A DNA stretch of 8,640 nucleotides from Pseudonocardiales bacterium (GCA_025465385.1 JAODNG010000019.1:1-8640), one strand, 5' to 3'; shown: positions 1-6,695, counted from the stretch's first letter. Program-made: numbers and translations. Notes: a model not told the origin generated them from the letters alone.

Positions 1-463
1 GCCGAGGTAAACCTGACCATGGCCGACATCGACGCAGTGTCCCGCCGGGTGCCCTGCCTGGCCAAGGTCTCGCCCAGCTCGGACTACCACATGGAGGACG
101 TGCACCGGGCCGGTGGCATCCCGGCCATCCTCGGCGAGCTGGACCGAGCCGGGTTGCTCCAACGGCAGGTTCTCCGGCGGTTCGTCGGGCGTGGCTGTCG
201 GGCACATCTCCCCGGAAGCGGCCGCGGGTGGTGTGATCGGACTGGTCGAGGACGGGGACCGGATCGTGATCGACGTGCAAGAGCGGGCATTGCGGCTGAT
301 GGTCGACGGCGACGTGCTGGCCGAGCGGCGGGCGAAGATGGACGCGTCCGAGCGCCCCTGGCAGCCGGTGGACCGGCAGCGCCCGGTGGCCAAGTCGCTT
401 CGCGCGTACGCCCGGATGGCCACCTCTGCCGCCACCGGCGCAGTCCGCGACCCGCACCGCTGA
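1..463 (+). pseudogene. ilvD: Dihydroxy-acid dehydratase (ilvD type), 3' part, internally deleted and frameshifted
   Basis: IlvD is an iron-sulfur enzyme that dehydrates 2,3-dihydroxy acids in valine, leucine and isoleucine synthesis. The reading frame starting at base 1 gives a segment typical of the E. coli-type enzyme, including DIDAVSRRVPCLAKVSP and YHMEDVHRAGGIP, and ends its family match at ELDRAGLL near base 159. The family match resumes at about base 161 in the +1 frame with NGRFSGGSSG, then HISPEAAAGG, and ends with the usual LRAYARMATSA and GAVRD tail and a TGA at 461-463. In intact homologues I recall roughly 150-170 residues between these two blocks, including a GPGM motif; here they abut. 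One deletion of about 0.5 kb that also shifts the frame explains this, so the protein should be non-functional. The 5' half lies outside the window. An assembly error is the alternative. The family call is confident; the pseudogene call is somewhat less so. Confidence 0.85.
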
Positions 464-504
464 CCTGCTCATCGCACGGCCGTCCGGTCACGTACCCGGT
501 GGCT

Positions 505-517
505 TACGGTCACACCG
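505..517 (+). promoter_or_regulatory. Candidate -10 element of a leaderless promoter for the GT4 gene
   Basis: TACGGT at 505-510 fits the actinobacterial TANNNT -10 pattern and lies seven bases before the ATG at 518, so transcription would begin at or next to the start codon. There is no purine-rich ribosome binding site upstream of that ATG, which agrees with leaderless translation, common in mycobacteria and relatives. No convincing -35 box is seen. The spacing and motif are observed; the function is inferred. Confidence 0.4.
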
Positions 518-1669
518 ATGTGCACTGATTGCGCACCACCCGCCGAGCGCCCGCTGCGCGTGCTGATTGACGGCACTCCATTGCTCGGACAGCGCAGTGG
601 GATTGGTCGCTACACCGCCGCGCTGCTGCGGGAGCTCGCGGCCCGTTCCGACGTTGACGTCACCGTCACCGCGTTCACCGCTCGCGGGCAGATCAAGCTG
701 CGCGGTGCGGTACCCGCCGGGGTGGCAGTGCGCGGCGGCCCGGTCCCGGCCAGGGCGCTGCGGGCGTTGTGGCACCGCGCACACTGGCCCCCCACCGAGC
801 TGCTCGCCGGCGACGCTGATGTGCTACACGCCACTAACTTCGTGCTGCCGCCGTCGACTCGGGCCCGCGGCGTCGTGACCGTGCACGACCTGGCGTTTCT
901 GGACCGACCAGACTTCCTGTCCCCGCCGCAGCGTGATCTGCCCGCACTGGTCCAGCGCTCGGTGGCACGCGCGGCGATCGTCTGCACTCCGAGCAACGCT
1001 GTGGCGCAGCAGGTGACCCGCCGGCTCGGCGTCCCCGAAGAGCGGGTCGTGGTCACCCGGCTCGGGGTGGATCGCGCATGGTCAAGCGCCGCAACGCCCA
1101 CCGACGCACTGCGTGCCACGCTGCGGTTGCCGCCGCGGTATCTGCTGTTCGTCGGGGCGGCGCAACCGCGAAAGGGCCTCGACGTGCTGCTCGATGCTCA
1201 CCGGTTAAAACCTGAGCTCGCGCCGCTAGTGCTGGCGGGGCCGGCAGGCTGGGGGCCGGCACTGACAACTTCCCCCAGGGTGCACACCGTCGGCTACCTC
1301 GACGAGGCCGACCTGCGCTGCGTGGTCGCCGGCGCGACGGCGGTGGTGCTGCCATCACTCGATGAAGGCTTCGGCTTGCCGGTGCTAGAAGCGATGGCGG
1401 CCGGGATACCGGTGGTGTGCTCCGATTTGCCGGCACTGCGAGAGGTCGCTGGTGGGCTCGCCGCCCTGGTCCCGCCGGCCGACTCGGCCGCTCTGGCCAC
1501 CGCACTGGTCCGCGTGGAAGGCGCTGCCCGCGATCCCGCCGGTGCGGCCGCCCGACGCGCTCACGCGGCCCGCTACAGCTGGCACGCCTGCGCTGACGCA
1601 ACCGTCCGCGCCTATCGGAAGGCCCGCGACTGGGCGGTCACCCGTGAAGAATCCACCGGTGACCGGTGA
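518..1669 (+). CDS. GT4-family glycosyltransferase
   Basis: This 383-residue protein is a retaining GT-B glycosyltransferase of family GT4, which transfers a sugar from a nucleotide donor at the cytoplasmic face of the membrane. The N-terminal acceptor domain carries the early glycine-rich SGIGRY motif (residues 27-32) and HDLAF (123-127). The C-terminal donor domain has GAAQPRKG (213-220), where the Arg-Lys pair usually contacts the donor phosphates, and the EX7E signature with Glu283 and Glu291 inside DEGFGLPVLEAMAAGIPVV. There is no signal peptide or membrane segment. The length is normal. The ATG at 518 is the first in frame but has no ribosome binding site; a GTG near 559 just before LIDGTP is a possible later start. 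It is separated from the broken ilvD by 54 bases and from the DUF4185 gene by 240 bases, so it may be monocistronic. The sugar donor and acceptor cannot be read from the sequence; mannosyl or other envelope glycan transfer is likely. It is not WbbL-like, since WbbL belongs to GT2. Confidence 0.88.
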   Translation: MCTDCAPPAERPLRVLIDGTPLLGQRSGIGRYTAALLRELAARSDVDVTVTAFTARGQIKLRGAVPAGVAVRGGPVPARALRALWHRAHWPPTELLAGDADVLHATNFVLPPSTRARGVVTVHDLAFLDRPDFLSPPQRDLPALVQRSVARAAIVCTPSNAVAQQVTRRLGVPEERVVVTRLGVDRAWSSAATPTDALRATLRLPPRYLLFVGAAQPRKGLDVLLDAHRLKPELAPLVLAGPAGWGPALTTSPRVHTVGYLDEADLRCVVAGATAVVLPSLDEGFGLPVLEAMAAGIPVVCSDLPALREVAGGLAALVPPADSAALATALVRVEGAARDPAGAAARRAHAARYSWHACADATVRAYRKARDWAVTREESTGDR

Positions 1670-1750
1670 CAAACACAGTGGTCGCGGGTGATGGATACAC
1701 CGAGATAGGTTTCACCCACGGGGAGTAGCGGAGCAGCGTTACCAAGCCGT

Positions 1751-1756
1751 TATGAT
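1751..1756 (+). promoter_or_regulatory. Candidate -10 box (TATGAT) for the DUF4185 gene
   Basis: TATGAT differs from the TATAAT consensus at one base and stands out in this GC-rich spacer. No good -35 hexamer lies about 17 bases upstream, which is common for actinobacterial housekeeping promoters. Transcription would begin near 1763, giving a 5' untranslated region of about 147 bases. The box sits two bases before a 7-bp inverted repeat that would overlap the start site. Confidence 0.45.
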
Positions 1757-1757
1757 A

Positions 1758-1782
1758 GGCGTAGGTCGCACACAGCTACGCC
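1758..1782. repeat. Inverted repeat overlapping the predicted transcription start, possible operator
   Basis: GGCGTAG (1758-1764) and CTACGCC (1776-1782) are perfect complements around an 11-base centre. The repeat begins two bases after the TATGAT box, so if that promoter is real its left arm would straddle the start site and be mostly untranscribed. A repressor operator is then more likely than an RNA hairpin. The role is inferred. Confidence 0.35.
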
Positions 1783-1806
1783 GAAGGCTCCGAGGAAGGC
1801 CGGTCA

Positions 1807-1888
1807 CCCCCATTCGAGTGCTGGGGGCCATCGCATTCAGCTACGTCAAACGCTGGCGCATGACTGCGCCCGCGCGATGGCGCGCGCA
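1807..1888 (+). promoter_or_regulatory. Hairpin-rich 5' leader RNA segment, some stems mutually exclusive
   Basis: Stem CCCCCA/TGGGGG (1807-1827) is followed by stem GGCGCA/TGCGCC (1855-1870) and CGCGC/GCGCG (1871-1884). The TGCGC at 1865-1869 can instead pair with GCGCA at 1884-1888, which excludes the other two downstream stems. The CCCCC at 1807-1811 could also pair with GGGGG inside the ribosome binding site (1900-1904). Such alternatives suit a switch controlling translation, but short stems are frequent by chance at this GC content. Confidence 0.25.
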
Positions 1889-1895
1889 TTCGTAC

Positions 1896-1906
1896 AGGAG
1901 GGGGAG
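1896..1906 (+). promoter_or_regulatory. Strong ribosome binding site deciding the DUF4185 start
   Basis: AGGAGGGGGAG ends three bases before ATG 1910, and its AGGAG core lies nine bases before it. It selects ATG 1910 over ATG 1877, giving a clean signal peptide. Confidence 0.75.
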
Positions 1907-1909
1907 ACG

Positions 1910-3034
1910 ATGCTCACTCGCCGAACTCAGATCGGGGCCATCTTAGCGGCTCTGGGCGCGGCAACTGTAGCAGTCACGGTCAGCGCAGCAGCGCCTGGGG
2001 CGGCGCAGACCACGCCCTTGGGCGGGGCGAGCCCGGTCGCCATGCTGACTGGTGCCCAGTCCATCAACGCAACCGAGGCACGGTACCGGGTCAAGGGCAC
2101 CGACCTCGGGATCATGTGGACCGACGAGCGAGGGCAGATCCTGGCCGCCTTCGGCGACACCTTCGGGCCCGGATGGGCGGGGATCAGCAGCGGATTCGCC
2201 AACCCCGGCACGATCGATTGGCGCTCGAACACGCTGGCCCGCAGCACCGACCGGAATCCATCCAACGGCATGTCGTTCAACGACTACGTCACCGACCGTC
2301 CGGGCCATGCCAAGGAGCTGCTGCCGTCGCTGAAGAAGGACGGCGTCGAGATGACCAAGATCCCGACCGGCGGCATCAACGTCGGCGGACGCAACTACCT
2401 GGCATACATGTCCATCCGCAGCTTCACCAAGCCCGGGGAGTGGCTGACCAACCACGGTGGCATCGCCTACTCCGACGACGGCGGGCAGAACTGGAAGGAC
2501 GCCTCCAGCGCGCGCCGGCCGAACACCGCAGGCTTCGACGATCAATTTCAAATGATCGCCTTCGCTCAGCGGGACGGTTTTGTCTACGCCTTTGGCACAC
2601 CCAACGGCCGCTTCGGCGACGCCCACGTCGCCCGAGTGCGCGCCCAACAGCTGCTCGACCAATCAGCCTACGAGTACTGGACCGAGAAGGGCTGGCAGCG
2701 GGGCAGTAGCGAGATCGCGACACCGATCGTGGATGGGCCGGTAGGCGAACTGTCGGTCCGCTACGACCAGACTCTCAAGAGCTGGGAAATGATGTACCTC
2801 GATGAGTCGCGCAAGGAGATCGTGGTCCGGCTAGCACCGCAGCCGACTGGACCGTGGAGCTCGGAGATTCCGGTGGCCACATCACGCGAATACCCGGACC
2901 TCTACGGCGGATTCCTGGACCCTGACTCCAAGGGCTCGGACTTGTACTTCACGATGACCCAGTACGGCAGCTACAACGTCATGATGATGCACGCCAAACT
3001 GCCGGCCAGCGCGATACGCAGCGCGCTGAAATAA
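1910..3034 (+). CDS. Exported DUF4185 (GH183-like) protein, possible endo-D-arabinanase
   Basis: The start chosen is ATG 1910, just after a strong AGGAGGGGGAG site at 1896-1906; the in-frame ATG at 1877 has no such site and would spoil the signal peptide. The 374-residue product begins MLTRRTQIGAILAALG followed by an Ala/Val-rich stretch and likely cleavage near APGAAQ (residues 28-33), so it is exported. The TRR pair makes Tat export possible, though the motif is imperfect. The mature part matches DUF4185: KGTDLGI (62-68), FGDTFG (81-86), WRSNTLARS (104-112), an Asp-box-like SDDGGQNW (188-195), DDQFQM (210-215) and the late SREYPDLYGGF (325-335), consistent with a beta-propeller. To my knowledge some DUF4185 members have been shown to be endo-D-arabinanases acting on mycobacterial arabinogalactan and lipoarabinomannan (family GH183); whether this one is active is inferred. 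It converges on rmlD with 39 bases between. The DUF4185 assignment is confident, the substrate moderately so. Confidence 0.85.
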   Translation: MLTRRTQIGAILAALGAATVAVTVSAAAPGAAQTTPLGGASPVAMLTGAQSINATEARYRVKGTDLGIMWTDERGQILAAFGDTFGPGWAGISSGFANPGTIDWRSNTLARSTDRNPSNGMSFNDYVTDRPGHAKELLPSLKKDGVEMTKIPTGGINVGGRNYLAYMSIRSFTKPGEWLTNHGGIAYSDDGGQNWKDASSARRPNTAGFDDQFQMIAFAQRDGFVYAFGTPNGRFGDAHVARVRAQQLLDQSAYEYWTEKGWQRGSSEIATPIVDGPVGELSVRYDQTLKSWEMMYLDESRKEIVVRLAPQPTGPWSSEIPVATSREYPDLYGGFLDPDSKGSDLYFTMTQYGSYNVMMMHAKLPASAIRSALK

Positions 3035-3073
3035 TTCCGCAGCCGACATGTGCCGTGCATGACGCTCAGCACG
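3035..3073. other. Short spacer between convergent DUF4185 and rmlD genes
   Basis: Two convergent genes end 39 bases apart. CGTGC (3054-3058) and GCACG (3069-3073) can form a 5-bp stem with a 10-base loop, perhaps a weak bidirectional terminator. There is no T-run on either side, so this is not a canonical intrinsic terminator. Confidence 0.3.
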
Positions 3074-3958
3074 TCAGCTGGCGTGCGCTCCGGCAGCGAC
3101 GGCAGCATGTAGCGCCGACCGCCAGTGACGGAGCTCAGGTAGGCCGGCGGCAGCCCATCCGGCGGTGTCGAGCACCGAGTTCGCCGGGCGCGGCGCGGGG
3201 CGCGGGAACTCGGCGGTGCTGCACGGCCGCACCCGGCCCGGATCGGCACCGACCTCGGTGAACACTGCTCGGGCTAGCCCGAACCAGGTCGTGGAGCCCG
3301 CGTTGACACAGTGCAACACACCGGGGGGCACCCGGTCCGCGGCGAGCACGAGCGCGATCAGGCCGTCAGCGAGGTCCGCCGTCCAGGTGGGATTGCCGTG
3401 CTGGTCGTCGACCACCCGGACGGGGTCATCCTCGCCGGCCATCCGCGCCATGGTGCGGACGAAGTTGGCGCCATGGGCGCCGTAGAGCCACCCAGTCCGC
3501 ACCACATGGGCGGACGCACCGGAGCGCAGCACCGCCCGCTCCCCTGCGAGCTTGGTCCGGCCGTACACAGTTCGCGGCGCCGTGGGGCCGTCCACCGTGT
3601 TGGGCCCCGCGCTGTCGCCCGCGAAGACGTAGTCGGTCGAGATCTGCACCAGGTGCGCTGGATGGGCGGCGCAGGCGAGGGCCAGGTTCGCCGGACCCAG
3701 CGCATTGACCGAGTGGGCCCGTGCCGCACCCTCGCGCTCGGCGGCGTCCACCGCCGTGTAGGCCGCCGCGTTGATCACTACCAGCCGGCTGCCGCGCCCC
3801 GCCAGTGAAATCGCGCTAGACACCGCCGCAGGATCGATGATGTCGAGCTCTGCGGAGCCCGGGGCGTGGATCCGGGTGATCCCGGCACGGGCAGCTGCCG
3901 CCGCCACATCCCGACCGAGCTGACCACGAGCACCGGTCACCAACAGCGAAAAATTCAT
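3074..3958 (-). CDS. rmlD: dTDP-4-dehydrorhamnose reductase
   Basis: RmlD catalyses the last step of dTDP-L-rhamnose synthesis, the NAD(P)H-dependent reduction of dTDP-4-keto-L-rhamnose, in the cytoplasm. The 294-residue protein is an extended short-chain dehydrogenase of normal length. It shows the nucleotide-binding GARGQLG (residues 9-15), STDYVF (107-112), catalytic Tyr132 and Lys136 in VYGRTKLAGE, RTGWLYG (154-160) and the family-typical DDQHGNPTWTADLA (184-197). The start at 3958 (MNFSLLVTG) overlaps the rmlB stop in an ATGA arrangement, which points to translational coupling; a start six codons earlier at 3976 is possible but would lie further inside rmlB. In mycobacteria rmlD lies beside wbbL1 and a divergent LCP gene. 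Here it follows rmlB and no wbbL is present in the window. Confidence 0.95.
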   Translation of the reverse strand: MNFSLLVTGARGQLGRDVAAAAARAGITRIHAPGSAELDIIDPAAVSSAISLAGRGSRLVVINAAAYTAVDAAEREGAARAHSVNALGPANLALACAAHPAHLVQISTDYVFAGDSAGPNTVDGPTAPRTVYGRTKLAGERAVLRSGASAHVVRTGWLYGAHGANFVRTMARMAGEDDPVRVVDDQHGNPTWTADLADGLIALVLAADRVPPGVLHCVNAGSTTWFGLARAVFTEVGADPGRVRPCSTAEFPRPAPRPANSVLDTAGWAAAGLPELRHWRSALHAAVAAGAHAS

Positions 3959-4926
3959 GCCTTCAACGGCTCCCACCAGTCCCGGTGCTCGGCATACCAG
4001 CGCACCGTCTCGGCCAGCCCGTGGGTGAAGTGCACCTCAGGGGTGTAGCCGAGCTGGGTGCGGATTTTCGTCCAGTCCACCGAGTATCGGCGGTCATGGG
4101 CCTTGCGATCGGCCACCGGCCGGACCTGCGACCAGTCCGCGCCCAGCGCATCCAGCAGCAGGCCGGTGAGCTCGGTGTTGGTCAGCTCGGTGCCACCGCC
4201 AATGTTGTAGATCTCGCCAGCCCGACCGCGCTCGAGCACCAGCGCGATGCCACGGCAATGGTCGTCGACGTGCAACCAGTCCCGCACGTTGAGCCCATCG
4301 CCGTATAGCGGCACCGCCAGCCCGTCAAGCAGGTTGGTGACGAACAACGGGATAACCTTTTCCGGATATTGGTAGGGCCCGTAGTTGTTCGAGCAGCGGG
4401 TGATCCGCACGTCCATGCCGTGAGTGCGAGCATAGGCCCGGGCGAGCAGATCGCCACTCGCCTTGGACGCCGAATAGGGCGAATTCGGCTCCAGCGGGTG
4501 ATTCTCGGACCACGAGCCCGATTCGATGGACCCGTAGACCTCGTCAGTGGAAACGTGCACAAACCGCGGCACACCGGCCTTCAGCGCGGCCTGCAACAGG
4601 TTCTGGGTACCTACCACATTGGTCACCACGAACGCGTCGGCACCCACGATCGAGCGGTCCACATGTGACTCCGCGGCGAAATGCACGACCGCATCGATGC
4701 CCACCATCAGATCGGCGACCAGCGGCGGATCGGTAATGTCGCCCTTGACGAAGTGCAGCGCCGGATCGGTCGCGACCGGCGCGAGGTTCGCCTCATTACC
4801 GGCGTAGGTCAGCTTGTCCAGCACCACCACCTCAGCACCGGCCAAGGTCGGTTCAGCACCCTGCAGCACCCGACGTACGAATGTCGACCCGATGAACCCG
4901 GCACCGCCGGTGACCAGCAACCGCAT
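3955..4926 (-). CDS. rmlB: dTDP-glucose 4,6-dehydratase
   Basis: RmlB converts dTDP-D-glucose to dTDP-4-keto-6-deoxy-D-glucose using tightly bound NAD+, the second step of dTDP-L-rhamnose synthesis. The 323-residue protein carries the NAD-binding GGAGFIG (residues 7-13), AAESHVDRS (84-92), the TDE triad (127-129) that marks the dehydratase, catalytic Tyr151 and Lys155 in YSASK, and the substrate-binding SNNYGPYQYPEKVIP (179-193), all intact. The start at 4926 is chosen because GGAGG lies eight bases upstream on the minus strand and the protein then begins MRLLVTGG; an open frame extends 25 codons further to 5001 but shows no family similarity. It is the first gene of the rmlB-rmlD operon and is divergent from the LCP gene. 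In M. tuberculosis rmlB sits elsewhere with rmlC. RmlA and RmlC are not in this window. Confidence 0.96.
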   Translation of the reverse strand: MRLLVTGGAGFIGSTFVRRVLQGAEPTLAGAEVVVLDKLTYAGNEANLAPVATDPALHFVKGDITDPPLVADLMVGIDAVVHFAAESHVDRSIVGADAFVVTNVVGTQNLLQAALKAGVPRFVHVSTDEVYGSIESGSWSENHPLEPNSPYSASKASGDLLARAYARTHGMDVRITRCSNNYGPYQYPEKVIPLFVTNLLDGLAVPLYGDGLNVRDWLHVDDHCRGIALVLERGRAGEIYNIGGGTELTNTELTGLLLDALGADWSQVRPVADRKAHDRRYSVDWTKIRTQLGYTPEVHFTHGLAETVRWYAEHRDWWEPLKA

Positions 4927-4961
4927 CCGCGCACCCTCCAATCCGCGCCCTCCACCCTGGT

Positions 4962-4982
4962 CGCCATTGGCGGCCAACGGCG
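4962..4982. repeat. 21-bp near-perfect palindrome between rmlB and the LCP gene, candidate operator
   Basis: The site is centred on G4972, with inner arms TTGGC and GCCAA and outer arms CGCC and GGCG; nine of ten symmetric base pairs match, the exception being 4966/4978. It lies 36 bases upstream of the rmlB ATG and 93 bases upstream of the LCP GTG, in the only divergent intergenic region of the window. That placement suits a regulator binding site controlling both operons. A transcribed hairpin in one leader is the alternative. The symmetry is observed; the role is inferred. Confidence 0.4.
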
Positions 4983-5075
4983 GTCGAGTGTGCCACGGCA
5001 ACCTGACCAGGGCTCACACGTCTGGACTAAGAAGTACTGCCGCCACACCAGCCGCGAGACGCAGAAAGGGCATCC

Positions 5076-6695
5076 GTGGACGACAGGCCAGCTCGGTCGA
5101 GGGGGTCGGACCGGTCGGGTCGGCGGCACAGGTCGGCCAGCAGCCCGCCGCCCCCGAGCAGGCCGCTGCCCGGGCGACGCCGTAACTATGGATTGCAGCT
5201 CGTCAAGCTGGCGCTCGCGATGGTTTCGGTGCTGGTACTCAGCCTCACCGGCTACGGGTGGGCAACATTCAAGACTCTCCACGAGGGCTTGAGCACCACG
5301 GACGTGATCGGCTGGGCTGTCCCTGACAAAGCCACCGACCTCCTGCTGGTCGGTCTGGACAGCCGGACTGACGCGCACGACAACCCGCTGGCCCCCGACG
5401 TTCTGGCCCGGCTGCGCACTGGTGACAACGAGGGTGAACTCACCGACACCATGATCCTGGTGCGAATCCCGAATGACGGCCAGCACGCGGTAGCGGTCTC
5501 GTTGCCCCGGGACTTGTATGTAGAGCTGCCCGACGGGTACGGCAAGCACAAGCTCAACTCCGCCTTTGCCCGCGCGCGCAACGCCACCGCCCAGCGGCTC
5601 GTCGCGCAAGGCGCCGACCCAGCGACGGTGCGTACCGAGTCGATCGCCGCTGGCCGAAAGCTGCTGCTGCAGGCTGTCAAAGATCTGACCGGCGTCGGTA
5701 TCGACCACTACGCGGAAATCAATCTGCTTGGTTTCTCGCTGCTCACCGACGCCGTCGGTGGAGTCGAGGTATGTCTCAAGGCTCCGGTTCACGACAGGTT
5801 CTCCGGGGCGAACTTCCCCGCGGGGCCGCAATTGATCGCGGGACCGGACGCGTTGGCGTTCGTTCGGCAACGGCACGGATTGCCCCGCGGGGACCTTGAC
5901 CGCATCGTGCGCCAGCAGGCATATATGGCGTCGCTGGCCCACAAGGTGCTGACTGCGGGCACGCTGGCCAACCCGAGTCGGATCAATCAGCTGATCAATG
6001 CGACGCAGCAGTCGCTGGTGCTCGACGACGGCTTCGATGTGCTCGACTTCGCGACTCGGATTCAGGGCCTCGCCGCCGGCAACGTGGTTTTCGAGACCGT
6101 TCCGGTATTGGGTGACGGCACTAGCGAGTCCGACGGCGCGGTGCTCAACGTCGATCCCGATGCCGTGCGCGCCTTCGTCGGGCAGGCAATCGACGTCCCT
6201 TCGAGGTCGGACTCCAACCCTGACTTCCAGCCCGCCCCCCAAGCCAAACCGACGCTCACGGTCGACGTATTCAATGCCTCGGCCGTACGCGGGCTCGCTA
6301 AATCGGTCTCCGATCAGCTGACGGGCCAGGGATTTCAGCCGGGAACGGTCGGCAACAGTGCTGTCCGACCCACCAGCGTGGTGCGCTACCCGACCGGCGG
6401 ACAGGACTTCGCGCGCACAGTGGCCTACGCGTTGGGCGGCTTGCCGGTCGAGGAGGACGCCCAACTGGCAACCGGTACCGTGCACGTCTACCTCGGCAAG
6501 GACTACCCAAAGCGGAGTAAATCGCGGGTCGCCGGTGAATTGCCGCGGCGGATAGTGACCCCGGCCGTCAGCGACGTCGCGCGACCAGTCGCCGATACCG
6601 CAGGCGCCGACAGCACCACGATCGCATCGTCACCGCCGCCGGCGCCGCCACCGCGACCGTCGATGGTGGGTGGCAAGGTGCCGTGCGTCTCCTGA
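5076..6695 (+). CDS. LytR-CpsA-Psr (LCP) family phosphotransferase with C-terminal LytR_C domain
   Basis: LCP enzymes act on the outer membrane face and transfer polyprenyl-diphosphate-linked glycans to peptidoglycan; in mycolic-acid bacteria they attach arabinogalactan. The 539-residue protein starts at GTG 5076, after an AAAGGG site. It has a basic, Pro-rich cytoplasmic tail (1-37), one membrane segment (about 40-60) and the LCP domain (about 85-292). Key residues visible are DLLLVGLDSRTD (88-99), LTDTMILVRI (122-131), SLPRD with Arg145, KLNSAF (159-164), and the Arg/Asp cluster FVRQRHGLPRGDLDRIVRQQ (262-281), which binds the lipid pyrophosphate and metal in this family. A LytR_C domain follows at about 392-474 (VDVFNASAVRGLA), then a Pro-rich tail ending VPCVS. 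The position divergent from rmlBD and upstream of a TIGR03089-type gene matches M. tuberculosis Rv3267 (CpsA), supporting a cell-wall ligase role. The exact polymer is inferred. Confidence 0.93.
   Translation: MDDRPARSRGSDRSGRRHRSASSPPPPSRPLPGRRRNYGLQLVKLALAMVSVLVLSLTGYGWATFKTLHEGLSTTDVIGWAVPDKATDLLLVGLDSRTDAHDNPLAPDVLARLRTGDNEGELTDTMILVRIPNDGQHAVAVSLPRDLYVELPDGYGKHKLNSAFARARNATAQRLVAQGADPATVRTESIAAGRKLLLQAVKDLTGVGIDHYAEINLLGFSLLTDAVGGVEVCLKAPVHDRFSGANFPAGPQLIAGPDALAFVRQRHGLPRGDLDRIVRQQAYMASLAHKVLTAGTLANPSRINQLINATQQSLVLDDGFDVLDFATRIQGLAAGNVVFETVPVLGDGTSESDGAVLNVDPDAVRAFVGQAIDVPSRSDSNPDFQPAPQAKPTLTVDVFNASAVRGLAKSVSDQLTGQGFQPGTVGNSAVRPTSVVRYPTGGQDFARTVAYALGGLPVEEDAQLATGTVHVYLGKDYPKRSKSRVAGELPRRIVTPAVSDVARPVADTAGADSTTIASSPPPAPPPRPSMVGGKVPCVS

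Larger units (their letters stand above)
1670..1909 (+). other. 240-base gene-free leader upstream of the DUF4185 gene
   Basis: No supported gene lies here. An open frame from ATG 1752 to 1946 would give a 64-residue Arg-rich peptide, but it overlaps the next gene's signal peptide and has no ribosome binding site. The stretch holds several perfect short inverted repeats: GGGTGA/TCACCC (1686-1691 with 1712-1717), GGCGTAG/CTACGCC (1758-1764 with 1776-1782), CCCCCA/TGGGGG (1807-1812 with 1822-1827) and GGCGCA/TGCGCC with a four-base loop (1855-1860 with 1865-1870). None is followed by a T-run, so none is a canonical terminator. I tried to match known riboswitch motifs (ydaO, cobalamin, TPP, SAM, glycine) by eye and found none convincing. 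Confidence 0.6.

Noticed and set aside
1654..1669. Tandem ACCGGTG repeat and CACCGGTG palindrome at the end of the GT4 gene
   Set aside because: Two 7-base copies within coding sequence at the stop codon are expected by chance in GC-rich DNA and no similar copies were noticed elsewhere.
1686..1717. GGGTGA/TCACCC stem as a terminator for the GT4 gene
   Set aside because: The 20-base loop and lack of a T-run make a terminator unconvincing, so it is listed only as part of the leader.
1752..1946. 64-codon open frame in the DUF4185 leader
   Set aside because: It is Arg-rich, has no ribosome binding site, overlaps the signal peptide of the supported gene and resembles no family I know; it reads like GC-rich noise.
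4809..6485. Long 558-codon minus-strand open frame
   Set aside because: It lies opposite the LCP gene and part of rmlB, both of which have full motif support; it is a shadow typical of high-GC coding DNA.
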